A stretch of 64,000 nucleotides of DNA from positions 5,518,001 through 5,582,000 of the forward strand of contig BTPP01000003.1 of NCBI GenBank assembly GCA_037102815.1, written 5' to 3'. The translations under genes and the position numbers were made by a program. The stretch comes from Neurospora intermedia (taxonomy: Eukaryota > Ascomycota > Sordariomycetes > Sordariales > Sordariaceae). The notes under the pieces are model-generated. The model was not told where the DNA came from. It made no database searches and saw nothing but the letters and a program-made list of their open reading frames with translations. Below are positions 35,498 through 47,401 of the stretch, piece after piece (position 1 is the stretch's first letter; every line of letters begins with the position of its first letter).

Positions 35498-37224
35498 AGC
35501 CTCGAAGGTCCTTTCCTGGATGCCACGTGGAGTGGAGGTGTGGACTACAACTACTTACACTAGAAGTACATAGGTAGGGGTTGATTAAAACTCCGGTCGG
35601 GTCGGGTCGGTGTAGGATGTACACCAAGGATTAGCCGATCTTTTTGGGATGGGAAGCGTTGCGGGGAGCCTTCCACGCCCTTCACTACCTAACCTAGTGG
35701 TACGTATATACTATTCGGGTCACCAGAGGTAGTGACTGAAGCTTGAGATTGTACTATACTTTTACTTACCCCTGGAGTCTTGACTTTTCTGGGTAACGTA
35801 GGTAGGGTGTTTCCATCCATGTCCCTCTTAGCCGGCCAGATCTAATCGAGGAGTCCGAATATTATTTTATGCTGTTTCTTCTTCTCTCACCTCCACTTGC
35901 AAAATATGTACTAGGCAGATCGCAGCGGTTGCCAAGGGCCAAGGGCCAAGGGCCAAGGGGGGCCATCCTTCGACCGTTTTCCCGGGACCGAATGCGGATC
36001 GACTGGATCGCCCGAGTTCGTCATGCCATGTGGGCTGTATGTAGGTGGGTAAATAGCCTCTCACATTACCAAGTTCCTCCCACGTGTGTTGGTCGAGAAG
36101 AGTCCATAGGAAGTGGAAAGATAGTGGAGTGGACGCCAACGAGGGAGGAAGAACAAAAGGCCGAGCTTTGACGAGTCAAGTTTGTCAATAGGTCTTCTAT
36201 GTTTAGCGCGGTAGTAGTAGTAGTAGTAGTTACGAGCGCGACCTTCCCAGATACTATGCATAGCACCATCATCCAATGGAAGACGGCCGACGTACGTAGA
36301 GGTCACCACCATGTTGGTTGATGATGGTCACTGCCAGCTAGCAGCCTGCGCGAGAGTTGGGTGTCGTGAGCCGAGTTAGTTGTTCAACTAAAGTTCGGTT
36401 TAAGGAATGGTTCGCTTGTTTTGAAACAGATGCAGCTGAAGAGCCCTTTGTGCTGACAAAATGGATAATCCAGGCCCCTATAAATCACTCGTATAGGCAA
36501 GCGGCAAGCGGTAAGTACCTCTAGATCGACATAGAGGTATGCGCGCAATCCCCACTTGAGGCGGTTCCTGCAACTTCTGTTACAATTGTAACAGGGTACC
36601 CATCTAGGTAGGTACCTAGGTTTATATCAATTGGATTTGCCTTGGAAATTTCGATTAGGCCGGCAGGGCTGGATGGATTAGCTAGGACATCCATATTCCA
36701 CCTGCAGTGATAAACGGAAGGGCGGCATCTTCTCAACATGCAGAGGGAAGAGAGGGGCAAGCAACTTGCACAATCATTCTTTCCTGATTCAATACACTCA
36801 GGCTTCCACCCAATGGACTTGGCCAAGTCTACCTCGGGATTTCATTCCTTGGTATGTACAGCGACAACCATTTCTGCTCCAGTTCACTGTTGAGAATTTC
36901 ACACTGGTGAGGTGCGCATATTACATCATCGCACTTGACTCGGATAGATCCCTGTGCTGTTCTGACCAAGAGTTGTGGGTATTTCTCAATGTGAAGAAGC
37001 GGAATGTCGGCAAACTCGTAAAGTTGGAGCTTTATACTGCAACATGTGCTGAAACCAGAACATGGTGTTGACAGTTTTGGAACTGCATCTTGTACTTGGA
37101 GAGGCACTTTCTTCCCGGTAATGCATCCTCTTCTTGGAAGCGTACATTATCCCCTCACCTCCAAGGTACGAGTTCTTTGCCATATGCCAACTCCATTGTT
37201 AGTCTCACGATCCTCAGATAGAGG

Positions 37225-37230
37225 TATATA
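37225..37230 (+). promoter_or_regulatory. TATA-like box of the HsbA gene
   Basis: TATATA about 126 bp before the start codon at 37356, followed by a C/T-rich leader, the usual fungal promoter layout. Confidence 0.4.
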
Positions 37231-37355
37231 ACATTGATCTTCCTCTGCCCTTGGATCATTCTATCTCTCTCTCATCATCACCATCATCCACCCAACACTC
37301 CAGTTCCGGCTCTCTGCAACTCATCCACCTTCCCAACCCACCACCACTTCTCAAA

Positions 37356-38093
37356 ATGCGCTTCTCACTCATCTCTGCAATTGCCACCCTTGGCAGCGTC
37401 GTCATGGCCCAGCCTGTGGTTCGCTCTGTAACTCCTCCGGAGGTTTGCGACAGCCTGAAAGGCCTTAAGGAGAAGGCGCAGAAACTTCAAGTATCTTGCC
37501 AGGGCGCCGAGTGGGGTGCTCACTCCATCGCTATCGGCCATGGGCCCTTCTCTGTAAGTCTCTGCAAAGTTTTGCCATTGGTTCGACAAGTCCAGAACTA
37601 AAATATACCTCTATAAGATCATCGCTGGCAACAATGAGATGCTCTTGACGGGCGGTAAAATCGTTTCAGACCTGGAGGGTACGAACCCGTTCACGGCCGA
37701 GGAGTGCACTACCATCACCTACTCCTTCAAGGAGTTTTCAGCCGCCCAGAAGGTCTACCTTGACCTTCTCGCCGCCAAGTCGGACGTTCTCACCAAGGCC
37801 CCGCTATCGATCATTGGCCCATCGGTCGGGGTTTCGCTCACGAACCTCAAGGACGTTTACACGGTGAGTCCTGTTCCTGGCCTATAGCAAACCCGTTAAT
37901 CATGCCTTGACTGAGCTTTTTCTTCTCTTTTACTGACATATCCTATCACCTGTAGAAACTTGACACCAAGCTCATCAGCCTCTGCGCGTCCAAGTCCGAG
38001 GACCTTACTTCTGAGGCCAAGACCTTTGAGGCTACTCTCGATTCTGCTATCAGCAAGTTCGGGTCTGTGGGCAAGGTCATCCCTCCCAACTAA
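37356..38093 (+). CDS. Secreted HsbA-type hydrophobic-surface-binding protein
   Basis: A 193-residue protein from exons 37356-37553, 37618-37863 and 37956-38093 (introns of 64 and 92 bp). The signal peptide is MRFSLISAIATLGSVVMA, cleaved before QPVVRS. The mature part is helical, with four spaced cysteines (VCDSLKGL, VSCQGAE, EECTTIT, SLCASKS) and the pattern GGKIVSDLEGTNPFTAEEC, FKEFSAAQKVYLDLLAAK, FEATLDSAISKFG. This fits the HsbA / cell-wall galactomannoprotein family (PF12296). Family members are secreted, bind hydrophobic surfaces and can recruit cutinase-like enzymes. It is probably an extracellular or wall protein here. No GPI-anchor signal is seen at the C-terminus, which ends VIPPN. 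Confidence 0.88.
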
Positions 38094-41000
38094 GACGATC
38101 ATCAAGCTTCCAATGGGGATGCGACATCGCAATGATGCTTCGCTTCCTGGATGGACATGACCATCTCGTCAGAACGGTAGGAACAGGCAAGAAGAATATG
38201 AGCTGAAGATCTATGACATGCGTTTATGGGTTTAGAAACGAAGTTTCCCGGCGGTAAACAGGCCAGGGCCCATAGCTGCGTTTCTCTAGATAATTCAGTC
38301 ATGTCTTTTATGCTGTCAATAAGGTACGATAGCTATATCGAACAATTTCAGTTCACGATGACTTAAACTGTAGTGTATGTAACATGCAAAGTGGAACTCT
38401 GCTGTCTGCGCAAGTGAAATATGGACACGATTAGCGAGCTGCCAGAAATGAAGCAGTGTCAAACTGTTCCGCTCTGTGTTCATGACCCTTTTGCCGACTT
38501 AAGTATCCTGCCGTCACCTCCAGCACTCCGATTTCCAAATCCATCTACAAGCATGTAAATCACTCACCGTTCCAGCAACACTCCACACACACCTGTCAGC
38601 GATTATTCCCTTCCGGCTCCCGCGTACCTAGCCGTGCCTTACAAATCCACGTGTTCCATGGCCGACATACCATGCTGTGATCCCAGTGTTCATCACCAGT
38701 AGCTAAGCTCATCACTACTGCGTACACGTAGTGTACACTACGTAAGGTACCAAAACTCCCAAGTTCATTCGGGCCACCACGGGTCATTAAGGTGGATCAC
38801 TAGTCAAATCCTCCCAGCGTCGTCGTCGTTGTGCAAGCCCTGGATTTCGGCACACAATGTCCACCCATTCTGTACCAGACCTTACCTGATGAAGGAAAGA
38901 CCCATTCCGAACTCCACTGCCAAAGTCCCCTGGCCGTCCGGGCCCCCCCCTGGTGCCGGCCAATTGGGACCTGCCCGGGATGGTCGGGATGATGTCATTT
39001 TTCGTCCCTTTTTGGGGGCCCTGCAGGGGGAGGTGTTTGGAGAATATTCACCGATCCGATTCGGACGACAGACAGACGTCTGGAGATCCCGGCCGTGAAA
39101 ATGTTGGCCCGGGATGTGAATGGACTGGTCAAAGGGGGGCGGGAGGCGGGAGGCGGGATTCGAAAGGATTACTAAGAGGGGAATGGATGGGATGGATGGG
39201 ATGGGTGATGCCGTGGTGTCGGACGGAGAATTCCATCCATCCATCCATCCATCCATGTGAAGATTTTCTTCGTTCGTCGTTCATATTGATGGCACCTTTT
39301 CCCCTTTTGGTATTCTTCTTCTTCCCTCATTTGTACCTATCCAGCTTCTAGTGCTTACACTTATAAGCGCTTCTACTGAACCACACGTGTCGGACGGAGT
39401 AATTCATCGGACTTCCGTCTTTTGTCGCACAATCTTGACGCTAACCCCCATACCTACCGTACATACCCCGCGAAGCCAAGCTCACCTCCCACGAGCGGGC
39501 GAGTTACGAGAAAAACAGTCAAAACTCCAAACTATTTCGCAATCTGAGACCGACCAGCCACCGACCGACCGACCGACCGACCGACCGACCGACCGACCGA
39601 CCGGTGCCAGACACGTTTTTTTTCCCTTCTCATCACACCACAACCTAAGCTCCGCCATTCAGCAAGGTACGGAACTTGAACCAATCCCAATTCTTTCCAC
39701 TATCTATCCACGAAGTCGAAACGCCCGCCTCAGGGTCCTTAGGTAGTACCATAGTCCAGGTCTCTCTTGTTCTTCACCGCACCCGCTTCAAACCCCGGTA
39801 TCCCAACACCTTACCTTGCTTGGCTCCTTTCGGTTTCCGCCTCACCTACACTTTTACACTTACACTTTTACACTACTGTACCTTTTTTTGTTTCGTTACC
39901 AACCTCGCTCCATTTGAATAATTGCTCAAGCGTCGCTACCTACCTACCTACACCGCATTCTGATTCTTGCATGCATCCCGCTCAATTGGTTCAGTTCCAT
40001 CATTTGAAGCTAGCAGCCCATTCATTCCCTTGTTCCGTCTCTTCTTTGTTTATATCAACACATCCAAAGTAATTTTGTTTTTCTTACTATATATTTCCAC
40101 CATACTGAAATCATCTACAGTACCTATTTTACCTCCCTAGGTATTCGGACTACCTCAGGACGACATTTGCACCACCACCACTGCACTGCACTGCACTTCA
40201 CTGCACAGTACTGCACAGTAACTGCACAGCTCGGTAAATAGGTGGTACATGCCTATCGATCCGAAAGACATTCTACGAAGCGAATTGATTGATACGAAGA
40301 CACGAAGACACACACGAAATAAAACGCCGAACGAACGACAATTGAACACCACAAAACCTTGAATCAACTCTTCTAAACTACGAAGCCCGACAGCCAGAAA
40401 ACGAAAACACAACGAAACACAACATCGCAACATACACAACATAGTGCACTGTATGCCCGATACCGATTGATTGCATCACGCATGACACTTCAACTAAACC
40501 AAACTAAAAACTACTACTAATTCCGTCGCAATCTGGACCGCATACCGAATCAATTTTTGGGTAATCTGGCTCGGCACTGCACTCTGCAACTAAGGACAAG
40601 GGCAAGCATCAGATCGACGTTGTTGAAGTTTTGGTTTCCGGTTTCGACACTTCGTTGCGCCAACAAGCAGACCGAGGAAGGAAGGACCGAGGATACTGGC
40701 ATTCCGTCCGGCCATCTTGAAGGACTGCTAGTTGGATTGGGAAGGAGCACGAATTCATCAGGAAACCATACGGAAGGAGTTTCTCAAAGCTTCAGGTTAC
40801 CTTACCGCAACGGCGTTGTCGACACTTACCACCAATCGCGGCTAATTCACGCCCGCATCACACTGCGTCACATACCCGACAAAACTTATTCTCTTTTCAC
40901 TTGTCCATCACTATTCATCGTCCACGACGTCTACCTCGGTCACCTCGGTTGCCGATAATTCTCCCCGGACGCGTCTCAAACTCATCGGCAACCAACCTCT

Positions 41001-41128
41001 CTACGTCGCCGCCCACTGTTATCAGGACCGGGTAGAGACTTGCCGTCAATTCAACACAAAACCCATTAACACCGAGTCACCCATGAACCAGCACACCTAC
41101 CAATAACACACAACCAAATTCCCTCACA
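38094..41128. other. 3-kb intergenic region, probable long 5' leader of the hydrolase gene
   Basis: No supportable gene. It holds CATC repeats at about 39234-39257, a (CCGA)n tract at about 39558-39603, an ACTTTTAC-type duplication near 39849-39873 and ACTGCACTGCAC repeats near 40178-40228. Overlapping open frames (38882-39256 minus, 38953-39351 plus, 40557-40958 plus) have no protein character. The long C/A-rich stretch before 41129 looks like a leader. Confidence 0.4.
39558..39603. repeat. (CCGA)n microsatellite
   Basis: About ten tandem CCGA units in a non-coding stretch. Confidence 0.85.
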
Positions 41129-43384
41129 ATGCCGCCACCAGAAGATCAACATCCTCCAAACCCCTCGTCATCCAATTACTCACAAACTTTCTCACTTGCC
41201 TCCTCACGCCCCTCTACACCCAATTCCCAACCCGCCTTCCCCCGCCTCTCTTCCTCCTCCTCTTACTCACAACCATCTGAACCACCTCAACCATCCCAAC
41301 CCGAGCACCAACCCCAAATTCAACATGACCAACCTCATCCCTCTTCCCCACGAACCACCACCCGCAACGCCAACGCCGGCACCTCAACAATCCGCACCTC
41401 AGCCGCCACAGGCGCCCCCTCCCGTCCCTCCCACCAAGCTGGCCCCCCTCATCGAGCCGCAGCACCACCCCCGACCCTCCGCGAAAAGATCTTTCACGCT
41501 CTCCCGCCGCACACGGGCCCTCTGAACGTCGGCTTCATGGAACTCGAGCTCCCCGTCCGCGAACCCCGTACGTTTTCGCATATCAAGCGCAACGGGGATT
41601 ATGCGCTCAAGCTCGACACCGTCCTTTTCGCCGTCTATTACCCGTGCGAAGGACCGGAGGAGACGCCCAAGGAGAAAGCCATAATGACACGGGATCGCAT
41701 CAGAAGATGTAGGGGTAGTGGGAATTGGGCCGGGTGGGATAGTGCAGCAGGGAGGAAACAAAATGAGGAGGACGAGAAAGGGGGAAAGAAGGGAAATGTG
41801 GGGTTGACGAGACCAACTTGGCTGCCTAGGCCAAGAATATCGACTTGTAAGGGGTACGCCAACTTTGCGAATATGCCCAAGGCGCCGGTTGCCTCGTACT
41901 TTGCTTTGACGAGTATGTTCACCAAGTTGCCGGCTTGGCGAAATGCGAAGCTCAGCGATGGACCGCCGTTGGCCGGGCCGGAGGAGATGGGTGAGGAGGC
42001 GCTGAACAGGGGGTTCAGCGATACGAGCGAGTTGACGCTTGTCTGGGGGCCGAGACCGGCTCCAGATGCGGAGGAGTTACGGAGACGGAGGGCCAAGTAC
42101 CCGGTTATCATTTTCAGCCATGGCCTCGGCGGGTCGAGGACGGTGTATAGTACCATCTGTGGAGAACTGGCCAGTTACGGATTTATCGTGGTCGCCATGG
42201 AGCACCGAGACGGAAGCGGAGCGAGGACCTATGTGAATCAGGAAGGGTCGTCGCCGGACTTGTGCAGCCAGAATCTGGATCGGAGGTCGAACTCGGAACG
42301 GGAGAAGGAAGACGGCTCAGCACTACAAACGAAACGACGACGCAAGAAGAATGGCAAAAAGAAGCCGTACTACATGGTGGATTACCTGTTTCCCTTGGAT
42401 AACGCGCAAGATACCCGGCCGCATAACCCGGCCGGAGTAGATACCGAGTTACGGTTGGCGCAAATAAAGATGAGATGTGCCGAGATTCAAGAGGCATATC
42501 ACATCTTGGGATTGATAAACGACGGGCAAGGAGAAGAGGTTGCGCGTCGCAATCTAAGGAAGAAAGGGAACAAAGGCTCGAGCTCAAAGGGGCTCATAGG
42601 CATCGACTGGGAAGATTGGACGGGAAGACTATTCCTGCAAAATGTGACGATGATGGGTCACTCGTTTGGAGGAGCAACGACAGCCCAAGTGCTCAGACTG
42701 CGTGAAGACTTCACGTGGATCTCGCAGGGCATCTTGCTCGACGCGTGGGGTCCAGCAATGCCCGAGGCCGACAGCGAGGAGCACAAGATCCGAAAGCCGA
42801 TATTGGCCATTGGTAGTGAGGCCTTCATGCACTGGAAGGACAATTTCGAACGCGTGGAGAACATCTGTCTCGAGGCCCGGGAGGCGGGCGTGCCCTCGTG
42901 GATGACGACGATCCGGGGCTCGGTCCATCTGGCAGCGGCGGATTTTGCGGTCCTTTATCCAAATTGGATGTCACTGCTCATGAAGTCTCTGGTAAACCCC
43001 AAGCGCGCGATCCAGCTCCATGTCGAATCGGTACTTGAGTTTCTCAGAATGACGCTACCAGAACAGCATCATGCCAAATTCAGCAAAGCCTGGCCGTTTG
43101 AAGAGGGGCTGCTGACGGCCATGGAGGGCGCGGCGAACGAGGTCTCGTTCGATTTCCGGCCCAACGAGAAATGGGTCGCCGCTCGGCTAAGGATTCCCCA
43201 TGAGTTCAAGCTACGCACCCGGAATTGGGCCAAGAGGAAAACACAACCGAGCCATGATATACCAAGAGATCGAAGTGGAAGGCCCCTTGAAGGGCTGGTA
43301 GACTGGGGTGCAGGAAATGAAATTTGGGTGCATATCAGTCCAGACAAGGAGGAGGTGCCAAATGTAAACGAAGAGGCAGAGTAG
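41129..43384 (+). CDS. PAF-acetylhydrolase-like alpha/beta hydrolase
   Basis: A single-exon 751-residue protein. After about 125 Pro/Ser-rich residues comes an alpha/beta-hydrolase of the plasma/intracellular type II platelet-activating-factor acetylhydrolase family: YPVIIFSHGLGGSRTVYSTI, GFIVVAMEHRDGSGA, the nucleophile elbow GHSFGGAT with Ser512, the acid candidate Asp538 in LLDAWGPAMP and the His candidate His600 in GSVHLAAADF. All three catalytic residues look present. The family removes short or oxidised sn-2 acyl groups from phospholipids. There is no signal peptide, so it is probably intracellular. Basic inserts (KRRRKKNGKKK near 400 and others) enlarge the protein compared with the roughly 400-residue animal enzymes. 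The ATG at 41129 sits in a good context (CACAATGCC). Confidence 0.9.
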   Translation: MPPPEDQHPPNPSSSNYSQTFSLASSRPSTPNSQPAFPRLSSSSSYSQPSEPPQPSQPEHQPQIQHDQPHPSSPRTTTRNANAGTSTIRTSAATGAPSRPSHQAGPPHRAAAPPPTLREKIFHALPPHTGPLNVGFMELELPVREPRTFSHIKRNGDYALKLDTVLFAVYYPCEGPEETPKEKAIMTRDRIRRCRGSGNWAGWDSAAGRKQNEEDEKGGKKGNVGLTRPTWLPRPRISTCKGYANFANMPKAPVASYFALTSMFTKLPAWRNAKLSDGPPLAGPEEMGEEALNRGFSDTSELTLVWGPRPAPDAEELRRRRAKYPVIIFSHGLGGSRTVYSTICGELASYGFIVVAMEHRDGSGARTYVNQEGSSPDLCSQNLDRRSNSEREKEDGSALQTKRRRKKNGKKKPYYMVDYLFPLDNAQDTRPHNPAGVDTELRLAQIKMRCAEIQEAYHILGLINDGQGEEVARRNLRKKGNKGSSSKGLIGIDWEDWTGRLFLQNVTMMGHSFGGATTAQVLRLREDFTWISQGILLDAWGPAMPEADSEEHKIRKPILAIGSEAFMHWKDNFERVENICLEAREAGVPSWMTTIRGSVHLAAADFAVLYPNWMSLLMKSLVNPKRAIQLHVESVLEFLRMTLPEQHHAKFSKAWPFEEGLLTAMEGAANEVSFDFRPNEKWVAARLRIPHEFKLRTRNWAKRKTQPSHDIPRDRSGRPLEGLVDWGAGNEIWVHISPDKEEVPNVNEEAE

Positions 43385-43406
43385 TGTAGTGTAGTGTAGT
43401 GTAGTG
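43382..43406 (+). repeat. (GTAGT)n tract at a stop codon
   Basis: Five tandem GTAGT units beginning at the stop codon of the hydrolase gene. TAG is part of the repeat unit. Confidence 0.75.
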
Positions 43407-46400
43407 GTCGCATTTCTTGATGTCGCGTTCCACCGGGGCCAGGGAAATGGCGGTGGGATGTGCTAAAGCCGTACCTGGATTTCAATAATACCCGTCATCC
43501 ACCAAAGGCCTGTTTGAGGATGAAGATGTGTTCGCCAAGTAAGCTTGGTGACGATCGGGGAGATTTTTGTGATCTGATTATGCCCCATGGAGTGGTATCC
43601 CGGCCTGCATGCCGAGAACTAGCATTCGGATAATTGGAGTATATCACCATAGCAAAGAGCAACCAAAACAAGAGTTGGCTCCAGTAAATGTGTATGCCGA
43701 GAATGGGTTTCCAAGTAGACGGCACTCACCGAATAGCGGTTTGAATTGATGCTAGATGATAGCTTGAAGCTGTTGAATGCTGCTTCACTGGATCACTTGC
43801 CGGTTGCCGGCCTGCCGAAAATTGATTGCTTATTCCGCGCACAATAGGAGCAATTCCCCACGGGGTAGAATGGGCGAAATGGACGGGCCAATTGCAGGCA
43901 GCCCCTTTTCAACATGTTCAGGTAAGAGGTTGTGAGGAGCGCAGTAGACGGACAGCCGGACACCTGACCAGGGGCGGGAAGTATATGCGTTGAGGTCTGA
44001 CGAGGAACACGTAATGTCAATATATAACCACTTTCTGCAGCTGACGGGCCTTTCGCTTCCGGGAGGCCAGGGATTTGGTGGCTGCATGGATGATTTCTCG
44101 CGTACTGGTAAAAGGCGCTGGTTAATATCATCGGCCTAGCGCTGTACCAGTAAATTGAGCAATAGTATCTCCTGGCGGTAGCGGGTAATGGCAAGATCGG
44201 GTTCGAGACTTTGCTGTAGTATCGAAGGTGACCATCAACCAGCGGCCATGGCCAAATTTGGGTGGTGAGCCTCAATTTGGGCGTCTCGGGCCCGGTGAAT
44301 CCCTGGCAAGACATTCATTTGGTGATGGGCATCGACAACCTGTTCCAGAGTTGACAAAGGCTAGGATGACCCGTGCAGGCAGGAACATCAAGAAATGGAA
44401 GGCTCTTGAGAAGCTATATCCCCTGCTGGCCCTGTCTTTGCCAACTTACCTTGCCGGACGACAGCTTCGGCCGAGGGAGTAGCTCCAAGCTACGAGAAGC
44501 TGTTCCTGGCAACTTGAAGCTGCTGTGCTCAGTACCACGAGTGTTATGTCGGTCGAGAGCCTATGAAGTTCCGCGAAGCTATGACCGTTGTGGCACGCTG
44601 TGGTACTCTCAGTTCTTGGGCGTTCCTGGCTGCAGCAGTCGGCCATTTCCTCGGTGGAAGTGTACCAGACGGGCAAGGCTACAAGGAAGAGGTCATGACC
44701 AGGAGCAGAGCAGCATCGGGGGAGGTTTGGTGGTCGTCCGGATGCGCCATCAAAGGCGGAGAAAAGGGTGAGGCGCGACTGCAGTGTATCATCAGCATCT
44801 GTGGTCGGTAACATCAAGTGCTTCCCATTGGAAGCACGCCATTTCACTCGATCAGCAATTTGAATCAGAAACACGGGGAGCATGTCTTGCCAACTGCTTT
44901 TGGACTCCGCTGAGGATCGTACGTGGCTGCGAAAATCGTCGTTGACCACGTTGTTGACCATGGTTCATGGACAAAGACGATATCCTGCGGGCAGGAGGCG
45001 GATGACCGTGCCAAGTTGAGCATGGACGTGGGCAATTGGTAGAGCTGGTAGCTGGATAGGGGTGATATTGTTCTTTTCTTCCAGAACCCCGATCGTGGTC
45101 GAGTCAATCTGGTGTGGCTCTTGGTGCCGATTTTGCTGGCACTCAACGCGAAGTCAGGCACCGTAGCCTTGGACTTGTGGAACTTTGTAGATTACGCGCC
45201 TGCGATGATGGACAAGTTCGGAGAATGGACTTCTGCAAGCAACCATCACAGGATGTGAGCGAATTTGCCGATCTGGCCGTCCGAGAATGGAAGAAATGAT
45301 GCGTTAGCGGGCTGCATCGCGTGTATAGTCTGCGTGGTGAGCGCCATGGTGGGTAGGACAGCCGATGAGGAGAGGAGGAGGAGGACAAGAAAGGGACAAG
45401 ACCAAGCCCAGAAAGCTTGTTGACGAAGCCAAGATTGGCGGGTTACCAATTGAAGATTGAAGGTCAACCAGGACCCCGCGAAAAGAAAAGTGACATGGAA
45501 AGCTGGAGAAGTTGAAGTGGTGGAAGCTTCAACAGAATGTCCATTTCGCGGGGAAGAAAGAAGTGGAAATGGCCGATGTGTGGGTGGTCGGATTTGGTGG
45601 ACACACTGCCCTGACGGCCCCTGGCAGTAGCAGGGGAACACCCGCCGAGGCTTGCAGATCATGGAGCCGTCCCCAGCCAATTGACCCCACTTGGACAGAT
45701 GCTCAAAGCTAAAATTGACTGCAGCTCGGGTGAATCACTAACAGACAGCAGTGGCTTTTTGGATCGCTTACAGATAGTCCATTAACACCACCCGACAAAC
45801 AATAACTGGACGACATCCTCTTCAGGTTCCGTCCCTTCGCTTGCAGTCTGGAAAGTGGGACAAACCTTTTCCCAATCATCTCAACTCTGACGGGATTCCT
45901 TCTCCTTTTCTCACTCTCGTCTCGCTCCATGGTTCACGCGCACACACAATTGGCGCCAACAATGACTCCATTCTTCTTTTTCCGGATCTCCATGTCGTGA
46001 CACAACCCTCACTCCGGGTTCAAGACAAGCCCCATGGAACTGCCCGGTACCTGTGCAAGCTGGGCTGCACCCCTTCTGCACAAGGGACAAAATAGCACCG
46101 AGCAGGTCCGTCCTGAGTAACCCGGAAGACGGCCTTTTCTTCAGTCGACCACGACGCGACTGGGCATGGTTTGTATTCGCTTTCTGCATGATGCCGTGTC
46201 CAGGAGCGACACGCCCAAATACGGTTCGGCCAGGACACTTTGCCCGCCATCTCTTTCATTACTGTTTTCTTTCTGCAGACTGCTAATGCCTTGTTCCTGG
46301 CCCCAATTTCTCCCTCCCATCTTGGCTCTCTCGTATAGCTTGAGTACGAAGAATCCCAAGGCCAGACAGATGCTAGTCTAGTGCATCTTTCCCCGATGAC

Positions 46401-47401
46401 CCGCAATGGACCGAAGCCATGTCGTCGTTGTTTGTCCTCCCTCGATCCCGTGCACAGCGGCACAGTACCTACATGCTCTCCCTCCATAACCAGAGCCTTC
46501 CCAGCCTAATCTAACCTTGCCCGACATCTGACGATGATCAGAGAATGCGGGTTAGGTTAGGTAACTGGACCTGGTTTGGTACGGTTTCACAAACAAGACT
46601 CTCTTGTTATAGCTGCACCCGACTACCTACCGCTTGCTGCGAGGTTGGTTGGCTTCTAAAAAGACAAGGGAGGAAGAAATTGAAAAGGACTTTACTCAGA
46701 ATCAAGGGGACACTACGCAATTAAGTGGAATTCCTTAGAGTGGCACAATTCAAGGTACACAACACATCAGCTTCGACTCATGGATCCTCTCCTTCCCCCG
46801 ATGGGACTTTACAGTCAGCTTCACAGAGAGCCTTGATCAATCGACTCATCTCACCTCTCACTTCCCGCTCATCCAGTCACCCAGTCAGCCCTTGAGTGCA
46901 ACTCTACATGTGCCAGTTTGTGTGTGAGTGTGCTTGCCACCGGATCCAAATCTGGCGACAAGGCATTTTAGCCGTGGCCTCAATATCTTGCATTCACCCA
47001 GGCCTGCGGCTACGCGCTCCAATACATGGCGTCGTGCCAGAGACAGCTGCTTCTGTACTCTCGACAGGTCACCCCGGCCCGACCAGTCGAGACGGCAGTG
47101 TTATAACATACTAGAATATGTACCGGTAGACAGGGAGATGCTGTCTTTGATTACGTCGGGGGCGGAAGTTGCGGCAACACTGCGTTTACCATCATCGTCC
47201 ACATCACTCAATTATTCTCCCCGCTGCAAAGCTTTCGAATTCCCCCGGTCGGAACTCGGAAGCACGTCTTGAATGTGGCTCATTATTTTGTTATATTTTG
47301 CTTCTCTCCTCCTTCTCTCCTGCTTCGCCCTTCGTATGTACTTTGCCATCCCAGAAACACCGTTTCCTTACCACCGTGCTGGGCCCACTCCATCACCAAC
47401 C
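43385..47401. other. 4-kb region without a supportable gene
   Basis: Several overlapping open frames of 80-170 codons occur at 43.8-46.5 kb on both strands (for example 44446-44961, 45246-45680 and 46020-46487, all minus), but none has a domain pattern, signal peptide or splice sites joining it to others. A decayed gene is possible. The last ~500 bp is pyrimidine-rich and probably holds the promoter and leader of the next gene. Confidence 0.4.

Larger units (their letters stand above)
34877..37355. other. 2.5-kb intergenic region with poly-C and AAGGGCC repeats
   Basis: No supportable gene. It holds a run of 30 C at 35466-35495, an AAGGGCC tandem repeat near 35934-35957, a (TAG)n tract near 36210-36229, GGTAGGTACC motifs near 36605-36620 and, at its 3' side, the promoter of the HsbA gene. 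Confidence 0.45.

Noticed and set aside
40557-40958. 133-codon frame before the PAF-acetylhydrolase-like gene
   Set aside because: Lies in the probable leader, no motif, no good splice link to the downstream gene.
43793-46487. Group of 80-170-codon open frames on both strands
   Set aside because: They overlap one another, lack family motifs and cannot be joined by convincing splice sites. A decayed gene is possible but not supportable.
46540-46565. GGTTAGGTTAGG resembling telomere repeat
   Set aside because: Only two imperfect units, internal, and not the TTAGGG repeat of this fungal group.
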